Source: Chloroflexota bacterium (GTDB lineage Bacteria > Chloroflexota > Anaerolineae > UBA3071). Taken from it: DNA of 20,152 bases. Of this stretch, positions 7,445 to 14,515 are shown piece after piece; positions within the stretch are counted from its first letter, which is position 1, and every line of letters begins with the position of its first letter. Position numbers and translations under genes: made by a program. A model generated the notes under the pieces. It was given only the letters and a program-made list of their open reading frames with translations, did not search any database and had not been told where the DNA came from. The stretch covers positions 1 through 20,152 of the forward strand of contig JACNHM010000316.1 in NCBI GenBank assembly GCA_014383605.1, given 5' to 3'.

Positions 7445-7475
7445 CCGCCGGATCCCTGGATCAGGAATCCGGCGG
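7445..7475. terminator. Hairpin between convergent genes
   Basis: CCGCCGGAT (7445-7453) and ATCCGGCGG (7467-7475) form a perfect 9-bp stem, which CCT/AGG pairs can extend inward. It lies between the stop at 7418 (+) and the stop at 7526 (-), so it could end transcripts from both sides. There is no clear T-run on either side, so it is terminator-like rather than a classic intrinsic terminator. Confidence 0.5.
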
Positions 7476-7525
7476 CAGCAATGATCGGGGCATCTCCACA
7501 ACAGTGCCCAGCTCTGGGCGTTGCA

Positions 7526-8116
7526 TCATCCAGAAGTGATCTCGTGAGCCAGGATGATGGCCTGAGCGACTTCCTTCATTGGCTTGCGGTTATCCATGCT
7601 CATCTTCTGAATGCGGCGGAACGCTTCCGCTTCTGGTAGCCCCTGGGTGTCCATCAGAATCCCCTTGGCCCGGTCCAACAGTTTGCGCACTTCCAACTGC
7701 TCTTCCAGGCCCTTGACCTCCTGCTTCAGCAACCGGAACTCGTTGAAACGGCTCAGCGCCACGCCGATGGCCGGCGACAAGTCCGTTTCCCGGTAGGGCT
7801 TCACCAAATAGCCGACGACGCCCGCCTCCTGTGCCCGCTCGATGAGTTCTTGCTGGCTGTAGGCGCTGAGGAGCACCACGGGAGCGACGTTTTCCTCGGT
7901 CAAGACCTTCGCCGCCTCGATGCCGTCCATCCCAGGCATCTTGATGTCCATGATCACCACGTCGGGACGCAGTTCCCGAGCCTGATTCACCGCACTCTCG
8001 CCATCGCCGACAGCGCCCACCACCAGATAGCCCAGGTTGGTCAGTGTCTCCTGCAAGTCTAGTCGAGTGATGGCCTCGTCGTCAGCCACCATCACCCGCA
8101 CACGCCCCTTGTCCAT
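7526..8116 (-). CDS. ANTAR-domain response regulator (PdtaR/AmiR-NasT type)
   Basis: A 196-aa protein. The receiver domain is at residues about 5-120, with the acidic pair D12/D13, phosphoacceptor D57 in DVVIMDIKMPG, the Ser of VVLLSAYS and the Lys of GYLVKPY. A short coiled linker (LLKQEVKGLEEQLEVRK) leads to a C-terminal ANTAR domain (about 137-192, LLDRAKGILMDTQGLPEAEAFRRIQKMSMDNRKPMKEVAQAII). ANTAR regulators bind paired RNA stem-loops and act as antiterminators once phosphorylated. The kinase gene lies 120 bp upstream on the same strand, so they form a cognate pair like mycobacterial PdtaS/PdtaR. The ATG has GGAGGG about ten bases upstream. Confidence 0.9.
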   Translation of the reverse strand: MDKGRVRVMVADDEAITRLDLQETLTNLGYLVVGAVGDGESAVNQARELRPDVVIMDIKMPGMDGIEAAKVLTEENVAPVVLLSAYSQQELIERAQEAGVVGYLVKPYRETDLSPAIGVALSRFNEFRLLKQEVKGLEEQLEVRKLLDRAKGILMDTQGLPEAEAFRRIQKMSMDNRKPMKEVAQAIILAHEITSG

Positions 8117-8161
8117 CTCTGCCTGCCCTCCTCACCTATTCCGCACTGCACCGTGCGCCAT

Positions 8162-8234
8162 TTCGCATAGCCTAGTCACCATTCCAGAAAACGGAAACCA
8201 CTCAGTGCTCCACACATGGATATGACTATGCGAA
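8162..8234. repeat. 9-bp inverted repeat in the kinase-regulator gap
   Basis: TTCGCATAG (8162-8170) and CTATGCGAA (8226-8234) are exact reverse complements with 55 bp between them. They span most of the 120-bp gap between the kinase stop and the regulator start. They could form a long-range stem in the transcript, but the spacing is large and chance cannot be excluded. Confidence 0.4.
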
Positions 8235-8236
8235 GC

Positions 8237-9697
8237 TCACTCCGCGAAATCCTTGGGGAAAACGATCACCGCCGTCACCCCGCCATTGGCCCGCAAATCA
8301 AACCGCCCCCGCAGGTCTTCCTCCACAAGCGTGCGCACGATCTGCAAGCCCAAGCCTGCTTCCCTGTCCAGGTCAAAATCCTCAGGCAACTGCCCCCCGG
8401 CGTCCTGGACATCAATGCCCACCACGTCGCCACCGTCGCGTAGCGTTACCGTGATCGCCCCCGTCTCACGGCCCTGGTACCCATGCTTCAGAGCATTCTC
8501 CAACAGCTCGTTCACCACCAGCGCGCAAGCGGTGGCCTGCCGGCTGGGAAGATAGATGCTGGGGCCATGCACGTCCAGGCGGATCGCTCTGTCCGGAGTG
8601 ATGTTCACGGCCCGCAGCTGGGCGATGATCCGCTGGCATACGTCACGGATGTTGATACGCTGCTCCTCCGCCTCCGACAGGAACTCGTGGATCACAGCGA
8701 CGCTGAGGATGCGTCCTAGCGCCTCCTGCAGCGCCTGGCGGGCCTCCGGCTGCCCTTCCAGACGGCGGGCCTGCATGCGCAGCAGCGAAGCCACCGCCTG
8801 CAAGTTGTTCTTGACCCGATGGTGCACCTCCTGCACCATCGTCGCCTTGAGCCGGAGTTCCTCCTCCCGCAAACGCTCTTCGGTGAGGTCGCGCACCATC
8901 ACCAGAGCGCCAGCCACCTGCGAGGAAGGAACGGCCCAGGGCGGTCGCCAGCGGCGTAGCCCTGTTGGCTCCTGCGGGCGCAGCGGAATGGCCTTCCTGT
9001 TCCACAGACGACGGCCCTCGCGGCGCTCCTCCTCCAGACAACGGCCTGTCTCCATGGCCCGGCGAACCAAGGCCTCATCGCCCGTCTGCAGGTCCGCCAA
9101 CAACGTGCCCCGCAGGTCCAACAGATAGCCCAGTCGCCGGTAAAGGTTGTTGGCGATGCCGCTGAGGTAGGCGATGCGTCGCTGCGCGTCCACGTACACG
9201 ATGCCATCCCATTCGCCGAACGGAGAGAGGGCCGCGGCCTCCGGCAGTTCGCCACGTATGGCCATGCCCTGGAGCCAGCGAACGGCCCGCTGGAAAGAAC
9301 GGTGGCGGCGACGATGACGCTCGTGGGCAATGAGGTTGGTCTCCACGCCCAGGGCGGCGATGACGTCGCCCGAAGAGTTGTGGACGGGGTAGACTTCTTG
9401 CACCACCGGCGTGCCCCCGGGCAGATCGCCATGGCGCGAACCGGCCCGCCCTTCCTGGAGAGCCCGGAAAACCAACGGCTGTTCGGCAAGAGAGACGACA
9501 TGACCCACCTGGCTCTGGCGGTAAAGAGAGGAAATGGAGTGCGGCTGGGCCTGAGCGATCACCTCAGCCCCCTCCGCGCCGCGACAGTAGTGGATCACAT
9601 CGGCGCGGCTGACATCGGCCGTGATCGCCAGCCCCGCTTCGATCCTCTCCAACAGCGCACGGTCGTTTTCACTGAGTCGAGCGACCACACCGTCCAT
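8237..9697 (-). CDS. HisKA_2-type sensor histidine kinase (PdtaS-like)
   Basis: A 486-aa cytoplasmic protein with no membrane helix. Residues about 1-150 form an N-terminal sensor region like the H_kinase_N domain of PdtaS, and about 150-275 form a PAS-like region (GEWDGIVYVDAQRRIAYLS). The phosphoacceptor segment EVHHRVKNNLQAVASLL (about 290-306) holds His292/His293. The HATPase part follows with NELLENALKHGY (N-box), DVQDAGG and GLGLQIVRTLVEEDL. HHRVKNNL is the HisKA_2/HWE-like form, which usually pairs with ANTAR regulators, as here. I choose the ATG at 9697, preceded by AAGGGGAG; an in-frame ATG at 9730 lacks a good ribosome site. The ligand is unknown. Confidence 0.9.
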   Translation of the reverse strand: MDGVVARLSENDRALLERIEAGLAITADVSRADVIHYCRGAEGAEVIAQAQPHSISSLYRQSQVGHVVSLAEQPLVFRALQEGRAGSRHGDLPGGTPVVQEVYPVHNSSGDVIAALGVETNLIAHERHRRRHRSFQRAVRWLQGMAIRGELPEAAALSPFGEWDGIVYVDAQRRIAYLSGIANNLYRRLGYLLDLRGTLLADLQTGDEALVRRAMETGRCLEEERREGRRLWNRKAIPLRPQEPTGLRRWRPPWAVPSSQVAGALVMVRDLTEERLREEELRLKATMVQEVHHRVKNNLQAVASLLRMQARRLEGQPEARQALQEALGRILSVAVIHEFLSEAEEQRINIRDVCQRIIAQLRAVNITPDRAIRLDVHGPSIYLPSRQATACALVVNELLENALKHGYQGRETGAITVTLRDGGDVVGIDVQDAGGQLPEDFDLDREAGLGLQIVRTLVEEDLRGRFDLRANGGVTAVIVFPKDFAE

Positions 9698-9775
9698 TCC
9701 CGCTCCCCTTGCGGCCTCACCAGGCATCATCGCCTGGCATGCGAACGTCGAGCTTGCAGAGCCTTAATAGGCTAA

Positions 9776-9801
9776 GGCCGACAGCTCAATAGCCGTCGGC
9801 C
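9776..9801 (-). terminator. Hairpin downstream of tRNA-Pro
   Basis: GGCCGAC (9776-9782) pairs with GTCGGCC (9795-9801), and GCT/AGC extend the stem inward. It begins 9 bp after the tRNA end on the minus strand and is followed by TTAGCCTATTAAGG, a weak T-containing stretch. It probably ends the tRNA transcript. Confidence 0.55.
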
Positions 9802-9809
9802 ATGCCAGG

Positions 9810-9883
9810 TCGGGGCGGCCGGATTTGAACCGGCGACCACTTGAACCCCATTCAAGTGCGCTTCCTGGCTGCGCTACGCCCCG
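9810..9883 (-). tRNA. tRNA-Pro (anticodon GGG)
   Basis: The cloverleaf can be drawn completely: acceptor CGGGGCG/CGCCCCG, D-arm GCGC/GCGC, anticodon stem CTTGA/TCAAG with loop ATGGGGT (anticodon GGG), and T-arm GCCGG/CCGGC with loop TTCAAAT. The discriminator base is A. The 5' C1 paired with G72 is typical of bacterial tRNA-Pro. The 3' CCA is not encoded (CCT follows), so it must be added after transcription. Confidence 0.97.
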
Positions 9884-9897
9884 CCAAAAGCACCAAC

Positions 9898-9926
9898 ATT
9901 ATAACAGACAGCGACGGATTTGGCAA
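9898..9926 (-). promoter_or_regulatory. Promoter of tRNA-Pro
   Basis: TTGCCA (9921-9926), 17 bp, then perfect TATAAT (9898-9903) on the minus strand. The predicted transcription start lies only a few bases before the tRNA 5' end, as is common for tRNA genes. Confidence 0.75.
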
Positions 9927-9942
9927 ATCGCCGTTCTCCGCG

Positions 9943-9976
9943 CAGTAGCGGGGAGAGCGAACCCTCCCCGCTACTG
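9943..9976. terminator. Perfect 13-bp hairpin, likely terminator of the sigma operon
   Basis: CAGTAGCGGGGAG (9943-9955) and CTCCCCGCTACTG (9964-9976) are exact complements with an 8-base loop. It lies 33 bp past the stop of the last gene in the minus-strand sigma operon and just before the tRNA promoter, so it would insulate the tRNA. There is no T-run after it. Confidence 0.6.
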
Positions 9977-10009
9977 TCGGTCAGCACTGCCTTTGTCGAA
10001 GGTTCTGCG

Positions 10010-11278
10010 CTAGCCGGCCAGTTCCCTGGCCTGGCCGATCCAGCCGTCCTCCACCACCCGCTCGGGGAAGAGCTCCACGATGGCCGCCAGATCCTCGGGG
10101 CCGGTGGCGGCTAACTGGGCGAAGGTAGTGATCCCTGCCTCCCGCAGCCGGGCGGCGAACACCGGCCCGATGCCGTGGATGCGTTCCAGGTCGTCGCCTT
10201 CCGCCGGAACAGCCTCCGGCAAGGCCTCTTCGACCAGATCCGGCTCGATCTCCTCGAGCAACGCCACTTCCGCTTCAGGCTCCGCTGGCTCGACCGGTGG
10301 CGTCTCCGCCGGCAGCGTCGGCGTCGGCCGGTCGCCGTTGTAGCGCTGCGTGCCGAAGCGCGTCAGCACCACCGCGCCCAGCCCGAACGCACCGCCTACC
10401 AGCCACACCAGCCCGCCCAGGCACGGTATCGCCCCCACCAGCGTGATGAGGAAGACGCCCAGGGCGGCTTCCCACAGCGGGGCGACATCCTTGGCCTTCA
10501 GCGCCGCCAACAGTCGCCGTCCCACCAGCCAGCCCAGGGCAACCCAGCCGAGGAGCAAGGCCACCGCCGTGGCCAGCCCCAGCAGCAGAGCGAAGGGACT
10601 CAGGCAGATGGTGATCGCCAGCAACACCATCAGTCCGGCAACCACCAGCAGCGTCAGGAGGCCCACGCCGAAGCTGGCGGCCGGGCTGCGCCACACCGTG
10701 CTGACCACCAGGTCCGTCTGCTTGGGCCACAGGGACACGATCAACAGGGCCAGCAAGGCCAGCAGCAGGCCTGTGCCCAGCGCCCTCAGTCCCCGCAGCA
10801 ACAGGGACAAGAACGGATTGGCGCTGTATTCCCATGACCTCCAGACTCCCGGCGGGCTCGGCGGCCGGATGCGGGGCACGAAGCGAAAGGAGAACCCTTC
10901 GCTGGTGTTTCCCCTGACGACTGCGCTTTCGGCACGATCTATGTTGCCGCCGAGCGCGATGACGTCACCATCCACCACCGCTGTGGCCGCCAGCTCGGCA
11001 TTGCCGCCGAAGATCACCACGTCGCCGTTGACCTCGCCCGCAAGGGTGACAGCGCCCCCCATGGCCAGCAGATCGCCATCTACCACGCTGCCTGCTTCCA
11101 GCGTGACATCGCCGCCGAAGACGGCCAGGTCACCATCAAGCCTTTCGCCCGCCTCCAGCACGAAGTCGTTGCCGAAGACCACCTTACCGCTATTGCCGCC
11201 GTTATCGGCAAGGGCGGTGCTCGCCGGCAGCAACAAGGCCACCAGCACCAACAGCACGATCCACAATCTGCGTTTCAT
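10010..11278 (-). CDS. Membrane protein with bactofilin-like N-terminus and helix-hairpin-helix tail
   Basis: A 422-aa protein. The signal peptide (residues 1-24) ends ALA before DN. Residues about 30-115 hold repeated short beta-helix turns (LDGDLAVFGGDVTLEAGSVVDGDL, then GDVVIFGGNAELAATAVV), as in polymer-forming bactofilin-like proteins. About 165-325 hold four to five membrane helices. An acidic linker follows (EPEAEVALLEEIEPDLVEEALPE), and the last 60 residues form a helix-hairpin-helix fold of DUF4332 type (LERIHGIGPVFAARLREAGI). The start has GGAGGTAA upstream. It is the third gene after an ECF sigma factor and its anti-sigma, so it may be a target or part of the sensing path. The function is not known. 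Confidence 0.8.
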   Translation of the reverse strand: MKRRLWIVLLVLVALLLPASTALADNGGNSGKVVFGNDFVLEAGERLDGDLAVFGGDVTLEAGSVVDGDLLAMGGAVTLAGEVNGDVVIFGGNAELAATAVVDGDVIALGGNIDRAESAVVRGNTSEGFSFRFVPRIRPPSPPGVWRSWEYSANPFLSLLLRGLRALGTGLLLALLALLIVSLWPKQTDLVVSTVWRSPAASFGVGLLTLLVVAGLMVLLAITICLSPFALLLGLATAVALLLGWVALGWLVGRRLLAALKAKDVAPLWEAALGVFLITLVGAIPCLGGLVWLVGGAFGLGAVVLTRFGTQRYNGDRPTPTLPAETPPVEPAEPEAEVALLEEIEPDLVEEALPEAVPAEGDDLERIHGIGPVFAARLREAGITTFAQLAATGPEDLAAIVELFPERVVEDGWIGQARELAG

Positions 11279-11330
11279 CTTTCTTACCTCCACTTGCTTG
11301 AATCTTCTGAATGTCCGCACGTGTGCGAAA

Positions 11331-11888
11331 CTACACCAACATCAGCGATGGAGCTCGCCGGGGCCGCCGCTGCACCAGCCGGGCCCACAGCACCGTCAAC
11401 GCCATCATCACACAGACGAAAGTCAGCAGCAACGGCAACACCGAGGGGCCAACCAAACTCTCCAGGCCCAGCCCCACGGCCTTGACCAACAGGCTGCCAG
11501 CACCCAGCAGTTGCGAGAGCACTTGCGCGCCGTGCACAGCCACCGAGGGATCGCTGAGCACCCAGAGCAGGGCCGCCCCTGCCAGGCTCAGCAGCACCAT
11601 TCCCCACACGGAAAGCGACCCCCCAAGGAGCAGTGCACCGCCTAGCAGTCGCCGCTGGCGTTGCCCGCGCTGACTCACCCGCTCCAGCACGCGGGCGCTG
11701 AAGTCCGGCGCGGGAGCGGCCACAGGCTCTGCCGCCAGCAAGGCATCCACCTGCTGCCAGCGCGCCCACTGCTCCTGACAGCCCACACAACTGCGCAGAT
11801 GTCCCTCGAATGCCTTCTGTTCCTCCGAGGAAAGCATCCCATCCAGCGCCAGCGACATCATCACGGTCATCTCTGCATGATCAGCCAT
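11331..11888 (-). CDS. Zinc-finger anti-sigma factor
   Basis: A 185-aa protein. The N-terminal zf-HC2/ZAS domain has the expected ligands: H30, C34 and C37 in HLRSCVGC, with H4 upstream. The sigma-binding helices are followed by a polar linker with VAAPAPDFSARVLERVSQR. Residues about 83-170 carry two to three membrane helices. It lies 13 bp after the sigma gene. The family binds its ECF partner at the membrane and releases it on a signal. What is sensed here is unknown. Confidence 0.88.
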   Translation of the reverse strand: MADHAEMTVMMSLALDGMLSSEEQKAFEGHLRSCVGCQEQWARWQQVDALLAAEPVAAPAPDFSARVLERVSQRGQRQRRLLGGALLLGGSLSVWGMVLLSLAGAALLWVLSDPSVAVHGAQVLSQLLGAGSLLVKAVGLGLESLVGPSVLPLLLTFVCVMMALTVLWARLVQRRPRRAPSLMLV

Positions 11889-11901
11889 GTTCGCTCTCCG
11901 A

Positions 11902-12564
11902 CTACAGCGTCCCAGATTCAGGGCTCAATGTCCGGCGTCCAGCGTTCGAGGTCGAACTCCGAACCCAGAACCCCGAACCTGAAACTGCTTCCAGTTGCTC
12001 GCCAGGAATTCGCCGTGTCTTCCGCTGCTCCGCTGCCTGCTCGGCCAACTTGAGCCGCGCTCGGTGCAGACGGGACTTCACCGCCGCCACCGTGATACCC
12101 AGCGTCTCGGCGATCTCCTCGTAGGAGAGATCGTGCCAGTAACGGAGCACAATGGGCGCACGGTAGGCCGGCTCCAGACGTTCCAACAGCCCCCGCACCT
12201 CTTTTTTCGCCTCGCTGCGCAAGGCCGCTTCTTCCGGAAGCCCGCGCTCGCTCTGCAGCCAGTCTTGTGGCAGGGGTTCCTCTATCGAGAGCCAGGTAAA
12301 GCGCCGTCGCCGCAGCCGGTCAATGCAGTGGTGCGAGGTGATGGACAACAGCCAGGTAGCGAACTTCCGCTCAGGCCGGTAGGTGTGCAGCTTGGTATAG
12401 GCCCGCAGGAAGGCTTCCTGGGCCGCGTCCTCCGCTTCCAAAGCATTGCCCAGCATGCGGTAGGCCAGGTTATAGACTGGCGACTGGTACGCTTCCACCA
12501 GGCGACCGAAGGCGGCCCGATCTCCGGCCAGGGCTTGCTCGATCCAGATTTGCTCTTCGCTCAC
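11902..12564 (-). CDS. ECF-type RNA polymerase sigma factor
   Basis: A 220-aa protein. Region 2 (about 10-85) has FGRLVEAYQSPVYNLAYRML, DAAQEAFLRAYTKL and FATWLLSITSHHCIDRLRRRR. Region 4 (about 125-175) has YRAPIVLRYWHDLSYEEIAE and GITVAAVKSRLHRARLKLAE, the DNA-binding helix-turn-helix. It is closest in style to SigW/RpoE-like ECF factors. I use the GTG at 12564 (TGAGG upstream); an ATG at 12612 would lie only about 10 nt after the predicted transcription start. The last 29 residues (GSGFWVRSSTSNAGRR and on) come from tandem heptamer DNA and are probably not part of the fold. Confidence 0.9.
   Translation of the reverse strand: MSEEQIWIEQALAGDRAAFGRLVEAYQSPVYNLAYRMLGNALEAEDAAQEAFLRAYTKLHTYRPERKFATWLLSITSHHCIDRLRRRRFTWLSIEEPLPQDWLQSERGLPEEAALRSEAKKEVRGLLERLEPAYRAPIVLRYWHDLSYEEIAETLGITVAAVKSRLHRARLKLAEQAAEQRKTRRIPGEQLEAVSGSGFWVRSSTSNAGRRTLSPESGTL
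11922..11990. repeat. Heptamer array GAACCCC at the sigma gene 3' end
   Basis: Units GAACTCC, GAACCCA, GAACCCC, GAACCTG, AAACTGC run in register at about 11954-11988. Looser 7-bp units continue toward the stop codon. They encode the C-terminal tail of the sigma factor (residues about 192-215). Confidence 0.75.
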
Positions 12565-12629
12565 GTTTTCATCCTCAATGCGGCTGCACACGGGATACCA
12601 CAGGGGCGCCATCTGCTCTCATCATACCA

Positions 12630-12655
12630 TACGATGCAGCAACAGAAAAGTTTCA
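12630..12655 (-). promoter_or_regulatory. ECF (SigW-type) promoter before the sigma gene
   Basis: On the minus strand TGAAAC (12650-12655), exactly 16 bp, then CGTA (12630-12633). This matches the published Bacillus SigW consensus TGAAAC-N16-CGTA, so the operon is probably autoregulated. The recognised bases in this organism are inferred, not shown. Confidence 0.65.
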
Positions 12656-12684
12656 GCACAAGCGCGACGCACCCACCCGCCCTT

Positions 12685-12713
12685 TTGACTTTTCGCCCGA
12701 TTCGCGGTATCCT
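12685..12713 (+). promoter_or_regulatory. Housekeeping promoter for the kinase genes
   Basis: TTGACT (12685-12690), 17 bp, TATCCT (12708-12713). It is about 50 bp upstream of the ATG at 12765 and diverges from the ECF promoter at 12630-12655, which starts 30 bp away. Confidence 0.6.
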
Positions 12714-12764
12714 ATGGGCAACGAGACGCCATCTTCGTTCACTCCCCGCTTAAGGAAGACTGTC

Positions 12765-13793
12765 ATGTCCGAGAACCAACACTGCTACGTGGCCATCGAA
12801 GGAGCCATCGGCGTGGGCAAAACCACGCTGGCCCGCATGCTGAAAGAACCGCTAGCGGCCGAACTGCTGCTGGAAGTCTTCGAGGAAAACCCCTTCCTCA
12901 GCGCCTTCTACGCCAACCCTGAACGTTACGCCTTCCAGACGCAGATCTTCTTCCTGCTCAGCCGCTACCGCCAGCAGCATCGCGTGATCGGTCAGACACT
13001 GCTTCACCACACACTGGTCAGCGACTACATGTTCGACAAAGACTGGCTCTTCGCCCACCTGAACCTGCGGGGTAACGAGTTGAACATGTACGAGCGGGTA
13101 CACGCCATCCTCGGCGAGCAGATTCCCGCCCCCGACCTGGTCGTCTTCCTGCGCGCCGATACGGACGCGCTGATGCAGCGCATCAACTTCCGCGACCGCG
13201 CCTACGAGCGGACCATGTCCCGGGACTACATTGACCGCTTGCGGGTCGCCTACGAGCGTTTCTTCGCCGAGTACACGGCAGCGCCTGTGTTGGCCATGGA
13301 CACCAACGGCCTGAACATCGTCCAGGACCCCGAGGCCAGGGCGCACGCCATCGGGCGGGTGCGAGAGGCCCTCAGCCGCGGTATTTTCCAGCAGCCGCTG
13401 CCGGAACTGGGGGGGTCTGTCGAAGCAGAGGGGGCTCCTGCCGTTCTGAAACGCCGCCGGCTGAGCGATTTCCAGCGCTGGCACGACATGCTGGACAGGG
13501 ATAAGGGCTTCCTGACCGACCTCTACTACAACTACATCTGCCTGGTGGAGGAAATTGGCGAATTGGGGGCGGAGCTGAAAGCCATCTGGAGGGCGCAGGA
13601 GACGCTGTACGACCAGGTGGGCAACCGCCAGGAGGCCCGCGACCGGGCGCTGCAGGAGCATCGGCCTCATCTGCAGGAGGAATTGGCCGATTGCCTGGCC
13701 TATCTGCTCAAACTGGCCAACTACACCGGCGTGGATTTGGAAAGCGCCTACGTGGGGAAGATGAATCTCAATCGAGAGCGGGTCTGGAAATAG
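12765..13793 (+). CDS. Deoxynucleoside kinase fused to MazG-like NTP pyrophosphohydrolase
   Basis: A 342-aa two-domain protein. Residues about 6-210 are a deoxynucleoside kinase: P-loop GAIGVGKT (13-20), VFEENPFLSAFY, QTQIFFLLSRYRQ and VSDYMFDKDWLFA, where family members commonly have DR[ST]; here D87 is kept and Arg is Tyr. It also has INFRDRAYERTMSRDY. A linker (about 211-232) leads to an all-alpha MazG-like domain: FQRWHDMLDRDKGF, EEIGE (262-266) and EELAD (305-309), which are the metal-binding acidic motifs, and KMNLNRERVW at the end. The kinase would make dNMPs and the second domain would cleave NTPs or dNTPs to NMPs; substrates are unknown. The start ATG has TAAGGAAG before it. The next kinase starts 17 bp downstream. 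Confidence 0.88.
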   Translation: MSENQHCYVAIEGAIGVGKTTLARMLKEPLAAELLLEVFEENPFLSAFYANPERYAFQTQIFFLLSRYRQQHRVIGQTLLHHTLVSDYMFDKDWLFAHLNLRGNELNMYERVHAILGEQIPAPDLVVFLRADTDALMQRINFRDRAYERTMSRDYIDRLRVAYERFFAEYTAAPVLAMDTNGLNIVQDPEARAHAIGRVREALSRGIFQQPLPELGGSVEAEGAPAVLKRRRLSDFQRWHDMLDRDKGFLTDLYYNYICLVEEIGELGAELKAIWRAQETLYDQVGNRQEARDRALQEHRPHLQEELADCLAYLLKLANYTGVDLESAYVGKMNLNRERVWK

Positions 13794-13810
13794 GACAGGG
13801 GGTACGGAAC

Positions 13811-14455
13811 ATGGGCAAACGCTTCATCACCGTGGCCGGCAACATCGGCGTCGGCAAATCCACCCTCACCAAAATGCTGAGCGAGTACCTCTGCTGGCAG
13901 CCTTTCTACGAGGCGGTGGACGATAACCCCTACCTGGCCGATTTTTACCAGGACATGCGCCAGTGGAGCTTCCACTCCCAGATCTTCTTCCTCTCCCGGC
14001 GGTTGCGCCACCATCGCCAGATCGTGGACTACCCCAGCACAGCGGTGCAGGACCGCACCGTCTACGAGGACGCCGAGATCTTCGCCCGTAACCTGCGCCA
14101 GCAGGGGCTGATGTCCGAACGAGATTACGCCAGCTACCGCGAGATGTACGAGGCCATCAAGGCCTTTCTGCCGCCGCCGGACCTGATCATTTACCTGCAG
14201 GCCCGCATCCCCACGCTGCTGGAACGCATCCGGCTGCGGGGGCGTGACTACGAGCAGCGCATTGACCCGGCCTACCTGGAGCAGCTCAACGGCCTCTACG
14301 AGGAATGGATCGAGGGTTTCACCCTGTGCCCCGTGCTGACCGTTCCTTCCGACGATCTGGACTTCGTGCACAACGGGGCGCATCTGGAACTCATCGCCAG
14401 CAGGGTGCTGGAGAAACTGCAGGGGAAGGAAGTGGTTACGTTTGCCGAAGCGTGA
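13811..14455 (+). CDS. Deoxynucleoside kinase (dAK/dGK-like)
   Basis: A 214-aa protein of usual length for bacterial deoxynucleoside kinases. It has P-loop GNIGVGKST (10-18), YEAVDDNPYLADFY, the substrate-site segment SFHSQIFFLSRRL, the catalytic DRTVYEDAEIF and the Arg-rich lid IRLRGRDYEQR. It phosphorylates a deoxynucleoside with ATP for dNTP salvage; base preference cannot be read off. In Bacillus and Lactobacillus two such kinases act side by side, sometimes as a heterodimer, and the same pairing with the fused kinase upstream is possible here. AGGGGG lies nine bases before the ATG. Confidence 0.92.
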   Translation: MGKRFITVAGNIGVGKSTLTKMLSEYLCWQPFYEAVDDNPYLADFYQDMRQWSFHSQIFFLSRRLRHHRQIVDYPSTAVQDRTVYEDAEIFARNLRQQGLMSERDYASYREMYEAIKAFLPPPDLIIYLQARIPTLLERIRLRGRDYEQRIDPAYLEQLNGLYEEWIEGFTLCPVLTVPSDDLDFVHNGAHLELIASRVLEKLQGKEVVTFAEA

Positions 14456-14515
14456 ACTCACCGCTGGCGGTGTCGTACAAGCCGTAAATGTTCATAGCGT
14501 ATCACCCCTCTGACC

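Noticed and set aside
12852..13670. Long minus-strand frame opposite the kinase-MazG gene
   Set aside because: It is antisense to two clearly recognised enzyme domains and has no motifs of its own.
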